Shown piece after piece: positions 35,859 to 44,562 of a DNA stretch of 64,000 nucleotides. The DNA comes from Lysobacterales bacterium (lineage in GTDB: Bacteria; Pseudomonadota; Gammaproteobacteria; Xanthomonadales; Xanthomonadaceae). Under the pieces are notes generated by a model. The model was not told where the DNA came from, searched no databases, and worked only from the letters and a program-made list of their open reading frames with translations. The position numbers and the translations under genes are program-made. The stretch is from assembly GCA_016718605.1 (NCBI GenBank), contig JADKCY010000002.1, positions 248,001 to 312,000 on the forward strand, given 5' to 3'. Position 1 is the first letter of the stretch. Every line of letters begins with the position of its first letter.

Positions 35859-36853
35859 CGCTGTTGCTTATCCCACCATGCGCGTATGTCCGCTGGCAGT
35901 GCTTGGGAGGGATGCTGTCGCATCCAGTCAGCAATGCCGCTGAGGGCAAGCTCGGTGCGTTGTTCGGCGATCAACTGCCGTATCCGGTCAAGTGTCGGAT
36001 CAACGCTACCGACGGATGTCGTGCGCGCTTCGCTTACTGGCGTGGCGTCCTGGTGTGGCGACGGCGCGGCACTCGTTGGCGAAGCTGCGGACGGCGCGGC
36101 GTCAACAACCGGGAACGCCTCGGGCTGTTGCTGGCGATCGTTGCGTTCAATGCGTGCACGAGTCTCGGCAAGCGATTGGTCATCGGCTGCGGCAGCGTGT
36201 TCGGCTGGCTCGGGCTGCGCTTCGCCTACCACCACCGCTTCGATGGGGCTTGTTGTCTGCTCGGCGATCACTGTGGCTGGCGGTGCCATCGGAGCAGGTA
36301 CGACGACAGCTGGACCAGCAGCCAGGGCGCGTTGCGGTTTGGGCGCAGCCATCGCTTCCTCAGCACGTGCTGGCGCCATCACGGATGCCGACGCATGGGT
36401 CGAACTCGCCGCTGGCGCCACTGCTTTGGCCACATCCGCGGGCGGAGCGCGCTGCAGTCGGTCGGCCAGCTCGGCGCTTGGCGGCGATGCCGGCGCCAGG
36501 CTTTCCGCCACCCTGCCCGCATCAAAACGGGGCGCAACACCGCTGCGATCCAGCCAATGCGGCGCGAACATCAGAGCGCTCAATGCCGCCGCGGCAGCAG
36601 CACCCCAGCCCCAACCCCAGCGGCTGCGGCGATGCACGCGCAGCGTCTGCAGGTTCACTGGCGTGGATGACGGGCTCGTCTCCGGCGTGGCAACGCCGAG
36701 TGCGTCCTTGGCCATGGCCAGAATGCGGGCGTCGAGCTCCGCCGAAGGCTCTGGCGTTGGGAGCGCGCACAGCGCCTCGGCCAGAACGCGTTCCTCGGTA
36801 TCCAGTGACGTGCTCGATGACTGTGGTGCTTGTGGCGTATGTGGCGTGGTCAT
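35855..36853 (-). CDS. Putative anti-sigma factor, single-pass membrane protein
   Basis: About 332 residues. An N-terminal cytoplasmic part (LAEALCALPTPEPSAELDARIL) precedes a transmembrane helix (WGWGWGAAAAAALSALMFAP, about 80-100). Then comes a long periplasmic Ala/Pro-rich, low-complexity linker and a C-terminal helical segment (DRIRQLIAEQRTELALSGIA) that ends near WWDKQQR. The ATG overlaps the stop of the sigma-factor gene (ATGA), giving translational coupling, which is the usual arrangement of an ECF sigma with its anti-sigma. No zinc-binding ZAS motif (HxxxCxxC) is visible, so this is assigned by context. An in-frame GTG two codons upstream is an alternative start. Confidence 0.65.
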   Translation of the reverse strand: MTTPHTPQAPQSSSTSLDTEERVLAEALCALPTPEPSAELDARILAMAKDALGVATPETSPSSTPVNLQTLRVHRRSRWGWGWGAAAAAALSALMFAPHWLDRSGVAPRFDAGRVAESLAPASPPSAELADRLQRAPPADVAKAVAPAASSTHASASVMAPARAEEAMAAPKPQRALAAGPAVVVPAPMAPPATVIAEQTTSPIEAVVVGEAQPEPAEHAAAADDQSLAETRARIERNDRQQQPEAFPVVDAAPSAASPTSAAPSPHQDATPVSEARTTSVGSVDPTLDRIRQLIAEQRTELALSGIADWMRQHPSQALPADIRAWWDKQQR

Positions 36854-37446
36854 GGGCACAGGCTCGCACGCAGTTTGTCGACGGCATAGCGCAGGCGCGA
36901 TTTGACGGTCTCACGCCCGACACCAGTGATGTCGGCGATCTGTTCCAGGGGCAGTTCCTGCGCGAGCCGCAATTGGATCGCCACGCGCTGCTCATCCGGC
37001 AACGCCCGAAGGGCTGCCTGCAAGCGTTGCTGGGCCTGCATGTCACTCATGTCCTGCTCCGGATTTGCCTGCTCATCGACGACGTGCTGCAACGCGAATT
37101 CCTGCGCCTCTGCGCTTAGCGTGGGTGGTCGTCGCTTGCGCCATTCATCCGCCATGCGGTGATGGGCGATTTGCAGCAACCACGTGCCGAAACGCGATTC
37201 CGGCTGATAGCGCAACCGCGCATGCACCACACGCGACCAGACATCCTGAAAACACTCTTCAACCATCGCCTGATCCTGCAGACCACGCCACAGAAAGCCA
37301 AACAGGGATTGCCGATGTCGGGCATACAGACGCGTAAAAGCCGCTGCGTCATCCGCGGCATAGGCCAGCATCAGGGCTTCGTCGGAACGCGGGTCGCCAT
37401 CGTCGCTGCCGCTGGGCGCGAGGTCCGCTGGGGGCTTGGGCACCAT
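36850..37446 (-). CDS. ECF-type RNA polymerase sigma factor
   Basis: 198 residues from ATG 37446. Region 2 is clear: ALMLAYAADDAAAFTRLYAR, LFGFLWRGLQDQAMVEECFQDVW, and RFGTWLLQIAHHRMADEWRK. Region 4: LQAALRALPDEQRVAIQLRL and the helix-turn-helix ELPLEQIADITGVGRETVKS followed by RLRYAVDKLR. It directs transcription of a stress regulon, probably including itself and neighbours. The frame is open to 37578, and an ATG at 37518 would add 24 residues; a perfect palindrome overlaps that extension, so the later start is preferred. Coupled to the anti-sigma gene behind it. Confidence 0.88.
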   Translation of the reverse strand: MVPKPPADLAPSGSDDGDPRSDEALMLAYAADDAAAFTRLYARHRQSLFGFLWRGLQDQAMVEECFQDVWSRVVHARLRYQPESRFGTWLLQIAHHRMADEWRKRRPPTLSAEAQEFALQHVVDEQANPEQDMSDMQAQQRLQAALRALPDEQRVAIQLRLAQELPLEQIADITGVGRETVKSRLRYAVDKLRASLCP

Positions 37447-37526
37447 TTGCAGTGCGACGCGCACGCGCACACTCCGGATTGGCTGCTGTAACAGCAAACA
37501 GGCTAGCAAATCCGCCATCACTCCGT

Positions 37527-37555
37527 GGGCAGCGCGACGATTCGTCGCGCTGCCC
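37527..37555. promoter_or_regulatory. 14-bp perfect inverted repeat between VWA gene and sigma gene
   Basis: GGGCAGCGCGACGA and its exact complement TCGTCGCGCTGCCC are separated by one base. No T-run follows on either strand, so it is either a weak terminator for the VWA gene or a dyad for a regulator acting on the sigma/anti-sigma operon. Confidence 0.6.
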
Positions 37556-37583
37556 AATGCAACTTGACCCAGTGGCATGACCC

Positions 37584-39293
37584 TCAGCGGTTGCCGCTCT
37601 GCAAAGCGGCTGCGCGGTTCACAAGGTCGGCGAGAACCTCAGCTTGCGACGCGTCGCCCTCACTGCGCTGCGCTTGCAGATTGGCTTGCAGTTCGCGCCA
37701 CGAGTACGCGCCCAAACGGCCATCGCCGCGCAACAGCTCGGCGAAGGCAGCCGCATTGGCCGCCAAGTGCAGACGCGAGGATGGCGTGGCGCGCTGGCTA
37801 TCGCGGCGAATGGCTTGTTCGATCAAGCGACTCGGCGCATCGGCCTTGGGCTTGTAGCGCAACTTGAGCCACGCCAATTCCGCGCCACTGGGCGTATTCG
37901 TGCTAGCTGCCGCGTAGCGGAGTGGATCAACTTGCACGGCGCCGGATCCAACCAGTGTTAACTCGTAGAGCGCAGTGACATCGTGCCCGGCTCCGATTTC
38001 GCCCGCATCGACTTGATCGTTGTTGAAGTCTTCCCGATTGAGAGCGCGGTTTTCGTAACCCAGCAGCCGGTACTCGGCAACGACGGTCGGATTGAACTCG
38101 ATCTGGATTTTCACGTCACTGGCAATGGTCAGTAAGGTCGAGCTCATTTCCTCCACCAAGACCTTGCGCGCTTCATCTAGTCGGTCGATGTAGGCGTGAT
38201 TGCCATTGCCGATATCAGCCAGGTGCTCGGCGAGTTCGTCGTTGTAGTTGTCGCGCCCGAAGCCAAGCGTCGTGAGCGCGATGCCCGATTGGCGCTTGGC
38301 ACGTACCAGACTCTCCAGCGCATCGATAGACACGGTGCCGACGTTGAAGTCGCCGTCGGTTGCCAGCAACACGCGATTGACACCGCCAGGCACGGCATTT
38401 TGCTGCGCAGTGGCATAGGCCAGTTCGATACCTGCACCGCCATTCGTCGAGCCTCCCGCTTCCAGACGATCGAGCGCCGCAAGAATCGTTGACTTGTTAT
38501 TGCCGGACGTTGAAGGCAACACCAGTCCCGCGCTGCCAGCGTAGGCAACAATTGCGATTCGATCCTGCGAACGCATGCGCTCGACCAGCAAGCCAAGACT
38601 TTGTTTCAGGAGCCCAAGCTTGTCCTCGGACTGCATCGAACCGGAGGTATCGATCAGCAAAACGAGGTTGGACGCCGGAATGTCGCTGGGATCGACTTGA
38701 TAGCCTTTCAATCCGATCGCAAGCAGTTGGCGCTGCGGATTCCATGGCGCCGAAGACAGTTCGGTGTGCACCGCAAACGGTGTCGCCAAAGAGAGTGGCG
38801 GCGCATAGCCATAATCGAACCAGTTGATCAGTTCTTCGGTTCGCACGGCATCCGCAGGCGGCAACTGACCGCTTTCCAGGATGCGCCGGATATTGCTGAA
38901 ACTGCCGGTATCGACATCAATCGAGAACGTCGACACTGGCTGCTCGCGGGCGACAATCACCGCATTCGGCGTGATTTCGGCGTAGTTCTCCCGGTTGGCG
39001 ATCTCGCGGTAGACCGGCGGCAGTGGTGGCGCTGGCATGGTGACGCTCATGGGCGATGAAGGCACTGGCGCGTAGGCCCTCGTGCGGGCCGCCAGCGCAT
39101 CCAACCGCCCGACTTCGCTGCTCGCGACCGTCTCGGCGTCGACGACATTGCTCGCGTCCTGCGGTATTGCAGCTTCCTGCAGTGCCTGCGTTGACTTTGG
39201 CGATTCGGGCGAATGGCTTGCTTCAGGTTGCACTGCGCAGGCAAGCAACAGTGAGATCGAGGCGGCGAGGATGGAGAGTCGAACGGTGTGCAT
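37584..39293 (-). CDS. VWA domain lipoprotein (YfbK-like)
   Basis: 569 residues from ATG 39293. Signal peptide with lipobox LLLAC, a linker, then a von Willebrand N-terminal region (STFSIDVDTGSFSNIRRIL). The VWA domain has the MIDAS motif DTSGSM in NLVLLIDTSGSMQSEDKLGL, and a C-terminal DUF3520 domain runs from about 400 (ELTLVGSGAVQVDPLRY onward). This is the YfbK family, membrane-tethered metal-dependent protein-binding proteins of unknown partner. It precedes the ECF sigma/anti-sigma pair on the same strand, suggesting it belongs to the same envelope-stress unit. The frame extends to 39344, without a convincing start there. Confidence 0.88.
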   Translation of the reverse strand: MHTVRLSILAASISLLLACAVQPEASHSPESPKSTQALQEAAIPQDASNVVDAETVASSEVGRLDALAARTRAYAPVPSSPMSVTMPAPPLPPVYREIANRENYAEITPNAVIVAREQPVSTFSIDVDTGSFSNIRRILESGQLPPADAVRTEELINWFDYGYAPPLSLATPFAVHTELSSAPWNPQRQLLAIGLKGYQVDPSDIPASNLVLLIDTSGSMQSEDKLGLLKQSLGLLVERMRSQDRIAIVAYAGSAGLVLPSTSGNNKSTILAALDRLEAGGSTNGGAGIELAYATAQQNAVPGGVNRVLLATDGDFNVGTVSIDALESLVRAKRQSGIALTTLGFGRDNYNDELAEHLADIGNGNHAYIDRLDEARKVLVEEMSSTLLTIASDVKIQIEFNPTVVAEYRLLGYENRALNREDFNNDQVDAGEIGAGHDVTALYELTLVGSGAVQVDPLRYAAASTNTPSGAELAWLKLRYKPKADAPSRLIEQAIRRDSQRATPSSRLHLAANAAAFAELLRGDGRLGAYSWRELQANLQAQRSEGDASQAEVLADLVNRAAALQSGNR

Positions 39294-39433
39294 GGCGGAA
39301 CTCCTTGGTGGGTAGCAAGGAGTGAAACGTGCGTGACCGCGCAAAGGGGTTAAGGGTGTATAAAAATCAATTTTAGCTAATACAGCAGTGCATCAAGTAC
39401 AAACTGGAATCGCATTTTGTCGCACTCGACCTT

Positions 39434-39464
39434 GTCTTACCCCATACCCACGGGGGTATAAGAC
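39434..39464. promoter_or_regulatory. CsoR-like operator palindrome
   Basis: The outer arms GTCTTA and TAAGAC enclose CCCCATACCCACGGGGGTA. The core ATACCCACGGGGGTAT closely resembles the ATACCC-n-GGGGTAT boxes bound by CsoR/RcnR-type metal or sulfur sensors. It lies 94 bp upstream of the DUF302-like gene start and 141 bp upstream of the divergent VWA gene. No csoR gene is in the window. Confidence 0.5.
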
Positions 39465-39557
39465 ATGTGCAGAAATTCTGCGTCTCTCCATGCGTCATTC
39501 ATCACATCACGTCGCCAACTCGCCACCGTGGGCCAAGCGACGATATCGGGAGGAAAC

Positions 39558-40448
39558 ATGAAATCAGCAATGCACTATGGCAAGGCCGTCGCGGGATGGT
39601 TGTTGGTGCTCTGGGCAGGCAGTGCGATAGCCACCGAGCCCTATCACATTGGCAACAAACTCAGCGCAGCCAGCCTCGATGAGGCGGTCACGCAAACAAC
39701 GGAGAAGCTGCAGAGTGGTGGCTTCACGCTGGTCGGCACTCACCGTCCGAGTGGCGTTGCAGACCATGCCGTGGTGGTGGTCACTTATGCTGCCATGTTG
39801 GACGCCATTCGCAATGCGGGCGGAGCGGTGGTCGCAGGCGCGGGCATTCGTGTCGGGGTCAAAGCCGATGGCACGCTGACCTACATGAACCCGGACTACT
39901 GGTATCGCGCCTACTTCCGTGATGAGTTCAGCGCGGTCGAGCCGACCGTCAAGGCCTTGGATAGTCGCCTGCAGGCGGCCTTGGGCAAGACTGGTGATAT
40001 GGGGGGTGATGTCGACGAAGAGGATCTCGCCGACTACAACTACATGATGGGCATGGAGCAGTTTGACGACGACACCTTACTGACCGAAGCCGCTTCGTTT
40101 GACGCAGCCGTGAAGACCATTCAGGACAATCTTGCCGCAGGTGTTGGCAAGACCGCCAAGGTCTACGAAATCATCCTGCCGGAGCAGCAGATCGCCGTCT
40201 TCGGTGTGGCCTTCAATGACACCGAGCGTGGCGAAGGCTGGTGGGTCAACAAGATCGGAACCGAGAACATCGCAGGCCTGCCCTACGAGATCTTCGTGGT
40301 CGGCAAGGAATCACATGCCATGTTCGCGCGCTACCGCTTGGCGATTGCCTGGCCCTCACTAGGCATGGGCACGTTCATGGGCATTTCAAAGGCGCCAGGC
40401 ATCATCTATGACACGCTGTTTGCCGTTGCGGGCGGCGTCGACGATTGA
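39558..40448 (+). CDS. Secreted protein with two DUF302-like domains
   Basis: 296 residues. Signal peptide (AVAGWLLVLWAGSAIA), then two similar halves. The first is about 30-145 (SLDEAVTQTTEKLQSGGFTL ... TYMNPDYWYRAYF) and the second about 185-296 (SFDAAVKTIQDNLAAGVGKT ... AMFARYRLAIAWPSLGMGTF). Each half follows the DUF302 pattern of a helix that begins S(L/F)DxAVxx, then alternating strands and a final motif with aromatic residues. The assignment is by eye and moderate. AGGA precedes ATG 39558. The CsoR-like palindrome upstream suggests metal- or sulfide-linked control. A strong terminator follows. Confidence 0.55.
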   Translation: MKSAMHYGKAVAGWLLVLWAGSAIATEPYHIGNKLSAASLDEAVTQTTEKLQSGGFTLVGTHRPSGVADHAVVVVTYAAMLDAIRNAGGAVVAGAGIRVGVKADGTLTYMNPDYWYRAYFRDEFSAVEPTVKALDSRLQAALGKTGDMGGDVDEEDLADYNYMMGMEQFDDDTLLTEAASFDAAVKTIQDNLAAGVGKTAKVYEIILPEQQIAVFGVAFNDTERGEGWWVNKIGTENIAGLPYEIFVVGKESHAMFARYRLAIAWPSLGMGTFMGISKAPGIIYDTLFAVAGGVDD

Positions 40449-40469
40449 ATCGGCACACTGCACACGCAC

Positions 40470-40494
40470 AAAGGCCCGCGAAAGCGGGCCTTTG
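40470..40494. terminator. Bidirectional rho-independent terminator
   Basis: AAAGGCCCGC GAAA GCGGGCCTTT is a perfect stem with a GNRA loop and A/T ends on both sides. It lies between the DUF302-like gene and the convergent pilZ gene and can stop both. Confidence 0.9.
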
Positions 40495-40529
40495 TCTTCG
40501 CGGCGGATGGACCGCAGCGGATGGACGCA

Positions 40530-40886
40530 CTACAGCGTATGCGTGGGTTTGTCGCCGCCCGTAAAACCCGCCAACAGTGCTTCGATCTTGCTGCGTGCCG
40601 CTTCGCCCTCCGCCGAATCATTGAACTGCACCCCGATGCCTGCCTGACGATTGCCTTGCGATCCCGCCGGGGTAATCCAGACCACTTTACCGGCCACCGG
40701 CATGCGGTCTTTGTCTTCCAACAAGGTCAGCAGGATGAACACTTCATCACCCAGTGCATAGCGCCGCGGCGTGGGGACAAAAATGCCGCCGCCTTTGATG
40801 AAGGGCATGTAGGCCATGTACAACGCCTGCTTTTCCTTGATCGCCAATGACAGGATGCCCTGACGCATCATTCCTGCGGCTTGCAT
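40530..40886 (-). CDS. pilZ: PilZ domain protein (type IV pilus assembly)
   Basis: 118 residues, the short PilZ that supports type IV pilus assembly through PilB and FimX in Pseudomonas and Xanthomonas. It begins QGILSLAIKEKQALYMAYMP and continues GGGIFVPTPRRYALGDEVFI, LLTLLEDKDRMPVAGKVVWI, and ends QAGIGVQFNDSAEG. The RxxxR and D/NxSxxG c-di-GMP motifs are absent, as in the canonical non-binding PilZ. It closes the tmk-holB gene run, which is its usual place in this lineage. Confidence 0.93.
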   Translation of the reverse strand: MQAAGMMRQGILSLAIKEKQALYMAYMPFIKGGGIFVPTPRRYALGDEVFILLTLLEDKDRMPVAGKVVWITPAGSQGNRQAGIGVQFNDSAEGEAARSKIEALLAGFTGGDKPTHTL

Positions 40887-40984
40887 AGTTTCTCCTCGAC
40901 GGACTCATTGAATACGGCTTGCCACTCAAGCGATGCAAAGGCTAACACCGTGGCAACGGGGCTGCGCAACGCCACATTGCCGCG

Positions 40985-41953
40985 TCAGCCGCGCAATCCT
41001 GCGTGCTCGCCAATTTTCGACCACTGATCCAGTAGATCAGCCAACAGCAAATCACTGCGCAAGGGCGTATCCAGTTGCTGGCGCACCTGATTGGCCTCCT
41101 GTGCCCATCGATACTGCGCAGCGACCCTGGCACTTTGCAGCTTCCCGGCGCGCACTTGATCAACGGTCTGCTGGCGAATCCAGATCACCGCCACCGCCAA
41201 GCGCTCGGCCAGTTGCTCATCCATCCAGTGCTTGCAGACTTCGCTCAACGTCAATTGCGATCGGGCCAAGCCAAGCAAATCTCTGCTCACGCTATCGAAC
41301 AGGGCTAATCCACCATGCCGGAGAAAGTCATCGGCACGTCCGGGATGTCCTTCCGCCAATGCCAACGCGCGCTGCACATCCACCCCAGACCCGTGCTGCT
41401 GCTGCAACCATTGACGCGCCTCGTCACGGTCAGGAAGGCACATCTCGATCCGCTGGCAACGACTGCGGACCGTCGCTGGCAAGCGGTGCGGTTTGCTGGT
41501 CAGCAACAACAGATAGCGGCCATCCTGCGGCTCCTCGAGCGTCTTCAACAACGCATTGGCGGCGGCACGATTAAGCGCATCCGCTGGATGGACAGCCGCC
41601 ACGATGGCACCTCCAAGTTGCGCGGTCAGTCCAAGAATCTGACTGATCCCACGAATCTGGTCCACCCCAATTTCTTTCTTCAGCACCCCCTTGTCGTTCG
41701 GCAACAGGGTGACGTCGTGATAGTCGGGATGGGTACCGGCGGCCAGCAAACGACAGGAACGGCAAACGCCACACGCCGCCTGTGTCACACCCGCTTCACT
41801 GCAGAGAAGGCGCGCGACCAGTGCGTGCATGAGCTGGCGTTTGCCGAGCTTCTCCGGTCCGCAGATCAACAAGCCGTGTCCCAAACGCCCGCCATCCAGC
41901 ACACGTAGCACACGCTCGAAACTCCGCTGTGCCCAAGGCGCCGACAGACTCAT
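40985..41953 (-). CDS. holB: DNA polymerase III delta-prime subunit HolB
   Basis: Clamp-loader subunit of the replicative polymerase, 322 residues. AAA+ fold with a degenerate P-loop GPEKLGKRQLMHALVARLLC, a zinc-binding cysteine cluster (CGVCRSCRLLAAGTHPDYHD), sensor-like NALLKTLEEPQDGRYLLLLT and the arginine-finger segment TVRSRCQRIE. The SRC motif is the clamp-loader signature. The start codon overlaps the stop of tmk (ATGA), so the two are translationally coupled. Confidence 0.93.
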   Translation of the reverse strand: MSLSAPWAQRSFERVLRVLDGGRLGHGLLICGPEKLGKRQLMHALVARLLCSEAGVTQAACGVCRSCRLLAAGTHPDYHDVTLLPNDKGVLKKEIGVDQIRGISQILGLTAQLGGAIVAAVHPADALNRAAANALLKTLEEPQDGRYLLLLTSKPHRLPATVRSRCQRIEMCLPDRDEARQWLQQQHGSGVDVQRALALAEGHPGRADDFLRHGGLALFDSVSRDLLGLARSQLTLSEVCKHWMDEQLAERLAVAVIWIRQQTVDQVRAGKLQSARVAAQYRWAQEANQVRQQLDTPLRSDLLLADLLDQWSKIGEHAGLRG

Positions 41954-42603
41954 GTCGCACGCTCGCAGCGCGCCGACACGAAGCGCAACAAGGCGGCCGT
42001 GACCTCCATCGCAACCGCTTCCGCCGATTGCGACGCATCAATGACGCACCAACGCGCCGGTTGCTGAGCCGCACGCTGCCGATACGCACTTCTCACGCGC
42101 TCGAAAAACACCGCCGACTCCGATTCGATGCGATCCGGCGCACTACGTCCGCTCGCGCGCTTCAGCCCATCGGCGACCGGCAGGTCGAGCAGAAAACTGA
42201 GATCTGGTTGCAGTCCGGCTGCCCAGCGTTCCAGCTCGGCGATGCGTCCACTCTCGATCCCGCGACCGCCGCCCTGATAGGCGAAGCTGGCATCGGTGAA
42301 ACGGTCAGCAATCACCCACTCGCCTTTGGCCAACGCGGGCAGGATGCGTTCGCGCACCAACTGCGCACGCGAGGCCATCATCAGCAGCAACTCGGTTTCC
42401 GCATGCAGCCCGCGATGCTCTGGTTTCAGCAAGACCTCACGAATAGCCTCGCCAATGATCGTGCCGCCCGGCTCGCGGACCTGACACAGCGCCAATCCCT
42501 GCGCCTGCAGCGCGGCGACCGCTGCCGCAATCACGGTGGACTTGCCGGCACCCTCGCCGCCTTCAAAGCTGATCAGCGCGCCGCGTGATGTAGGTGAGCT
42601 CAT
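41950..42603 (-). CDS. tmk: Thymidylate kinase
   Basis: Phosphorylates dTMP to dTDP. 217 residues with P-loop FEGGEGAGKST, the substrate-binding DRFTDASFAYQGGGRGIE region and LPVADGLKRASGR leading into the LID. The long-standing order mltG-tmk-holB is preserved, each gene overlapping the next by 4 bp. Length and start are normal. Confidence 0.95.
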   Translation of the reverse strand: MSSPTSRGALISFEGGEGAGKSTVIAAAVAALQAQGLALCQVREPGGTIIGEAIREVLLKPEHRGLHAETELLLMMASRAQLVRERILPALAKGEWVIADRFTDASFAYQGGGRGIESGRIAELERWAAGLQPDLSFLLDLPVADGLKRASGRSAPDRIESESAVFFERVRSAYRQRAAQQPARWCVIDASQSAEAVAMEVTAALLRFVSARCERAT

Positions 42604-43622
42604 GGTTGTCCCAACTGGAAACGCCGCACCGCGCGATTGTGTTCATTCAGGGAATCGGAGAACACATGGCTGCCGTCACCGCGCGCCACAAAATACAGTG
42701 CTTTGCCGGTGGCAGGATGCACCGCAGCGACGAGCGCCGCACGTCCCGGCATCGCAATCGCTGTCGGCGGCAATCCCGCACGCGTGTAGGTGTTCCAGGG
42801 CGTATCCGCCAGCAGATGTGCGCGGGTCAGATTGCCATCGAAGTCTCTGCCGATGCCATAGATCACCGTGGGGTCAGTCTGAAGGCGCATGCCAATGCGC
42901 AAACGTCGTACGAACACCCCGGCGATCTCGGCACGCTCGCCGCTTTGACCGGTTTCCTTTTCGATGATCGAGGCCAGAATCAATGCTTCCTCGGCAGATT
43001 GCAGCGGCAGGTCGGCATCCCGCGCCGCCCAGATGTCTGCCAGTTGACGATCCATGGCCTGCATTGCCCGACGTAGCAAATCGGTGTCGGTGGTGTGACG
43101 CGTATAAAGGTAGGTTTCCGGCAGAAATCGGCCTTCCGCTGCCACGCCCTCGCGCCCTAAAAGCCGCATGATCTCGGCCTCACTGGCATCACTCAAGGTA
43201 TGTCGAACGGCATCCAGTTTGGCCAGCGCGGCACGTAGCTCACGGAAGCTCCAGCCTTCGATGATGGTGAACTTGCGTTGGATGACCTTTCCATCTGCCA
43301 ACTGTTGCAACACAGCGCGCGGTGTCATGTTGGCTACCAGAAGGTATTCGCCCGCTTTAAGACGCGCTTGCACGCCCATGTCGTAAGCCAGATAGCGCCA
43401 GTACAAGTCCTGCCCTTCGCGAATGCCGGCCTCACGCAGTACGCGCAGACTGCGCAGCAGCGATGCGCCCTTGGGCAAATCGACCTCCAGCGTGGGCTCC
43501 AGACTGCGCAGCGGGGTTTGCACAAATGCCTGGTAGTCGCGCCAGACCAGGACACCTGCTGCGCTTCCCGTCAGCAGACCGAGCAATCCCACCCACGCGA
43601 GCGCTCGCAGCAGACGCCGCAT
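42600..43622 (-). CDS. mltG: Endolytic murein transglycosylase MltG
   Basis: 340 residues, anchored in the inner membrane by an N-terminal helix (WVGLLGLLTGSAAGVLVW). It cuts nascent glycan strands and so sets their length. The YceG domain shows the LysM-like part (DLPKGASLLRSLRVL), FTIIEGWSFRELRAAL, the catalytic Glu in ILASIIEKETGQ and GMRLQTDPTVIYG. Start: ATG 43622; an in-frame TTG two codons upstream overlaps the pabC stop. Overlaps tmk by 4 bp. Confidence 0.94.
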   Translation of the reverse strand: MRRLLRALAWVGLLGLLTGSAAGVLVWRDYQAFVQTPLRSLEPTLEVDLPKGASLLRSLRVLREAGIREGQDLYWRYLAYDMGVQARLKAGEYLLVANMTPRAVLQQLADGKVIQRKFTIIEGWSFRELRAALAKLDAVRHTLSDASEAEIMRLLGREGVAAEGRFLPETYLYTRHTTDTDLLRRAMQAMDRQLADIWAARDADLPLQSAEEALILASIIEKETGQSGERAEIAGVFVRRLRIGMRLQTDPTVIYGIGRDFDGNLTRAHLLADTPWNTYTRAGLPPTAIAMPGRAALVAAVHPATGKALYFVARGDGSHVFSDSLNEHNRAVRRFQLGQP

Positions 43623-43624
43623 GC

Positions 43625-44461
43625 TCAAACCACCGTCTCGGGCAACGGGGTGAGCGCGGGAACTTCATGCCACAGCTGCGCCATCAAGCCCGCGAGCAAC
43701 GGCGTGACGCGAAACTGGCGTTGCTCAATCCGCTTCACTGGCATGATTCCACGCACACAGTTGCTGAGAAAAACGGCCTCGGCGCGGAGGACCTCAACCG
43801 GATACAGCTCGCGAATTTCAACGTGCATGCGCGACAATATCCAATCGCGGCACACGCCGGCGATACCGGATTCACGCAGTGGCGGCGTAAACAGCTTGCC
43901 GCGTCGCTGCACAAACAGGTTGGCACCGGTCGCACTGACCACCTGACCACTGCTGTCACATACCAAGCCCTCCGCCACACCGGCCTGCTCACATTCGGCG
44001 CGTGCCAATACGTTTTCCAGCCGATTGAGGTGTTTGATACCTGCCAAACGCGGTTGCTGCGACCACTGCATGCTGCACCAGCGAACCTCAATGCCATCGC
44101 GGTACTGCGCCATCGGCAACAATGGCGCGAGATGCAAACTGAGGATGCGCTGACTACGCGCACCCGGTGCTGGCGCGTAACCCCGCCCAGCGCCGTCGCG
44201 TACCAAACAGAGTTTGAGCACCGCACGTTCATGGCCCTGCGCCAACGCACAGACCTCACCCAGCAGACCGTCAGCATCTGGCAATTGCATGCCCAAGGCC
44301 AGCGCGCCACGCCGCAGGCGGGCAAAGTGTTCACCCCACCAGACAGGCTGACCTTGCTCGATCAGGATCGTTTCGAACAGACCGTCGCCGTAGTTGAGGC
44401 CACGGCTGTCGACGTCCAGTCGACTGCTGCGTTCGCCATCCATCAGGACACCCAGATTCAT
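43625..44461 (-). CDS. pabC: Aminodeoxychorismate lyase
   Basis: PLP enzyme that converts 4-amino-4-deoxychorismate to p-aminobenzoate and pyruvate for folate. 278 residues from ATG 44461. SRGLNYGDGLFETILI is the class IV aminotransferase start, KHLNRLENVLARAE contains the PLP-binding Lys, and SSGQVVSATGANLFVQRRG and LRESGIAGVCRDWIL finish the fold. The frame is open to 44506, but the ATG at 44461 (MNLGVLMDGERSS) fits the family better. It sits between pabB and mltG, the usual fab-pab-mltG order. Confidence 0.92.
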   Translation of the reverse strand: MNLGVLMDGERSSRLDVDSRGLNYGDGLFETILIEQGQPVWWGEHFARLRRGALALGMQLPDADGLLGEVCALAQGHERAVLKLCLVRDGAGRGYAPAPGARSQRILSLHLAPLLPMAQYRDGIEVRWCSMQWSQQPRLAGIKHLNRLENVLARAECEQAGVAEGLVCDSSGQVVSATGANLFVQRRGKLFTPPLRESGIAGVCRDWILSRMHVEIRELYPVEVLRAEAVFLSNCVRGIMPVKRIEQRQFRVTPLLAGLMAQLWHEVPALTPLPETVV

Positions 44462-44562
44462 CCCTGTCCTCCCCAGCGGCGCACGCACCGCGAATTTCGC
44501 CGCCATACCGCTTGATCTGCCATCGACAGCCTGCCTACCTCGGGCCGAAGCCCGTCATAAGC

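Noticed and set aside
40502..40527. Direct repeat GCGGATGGAC twice
   Set aside because: Ten bases, two copies, behind a terminator; chance similarity is sufficient.
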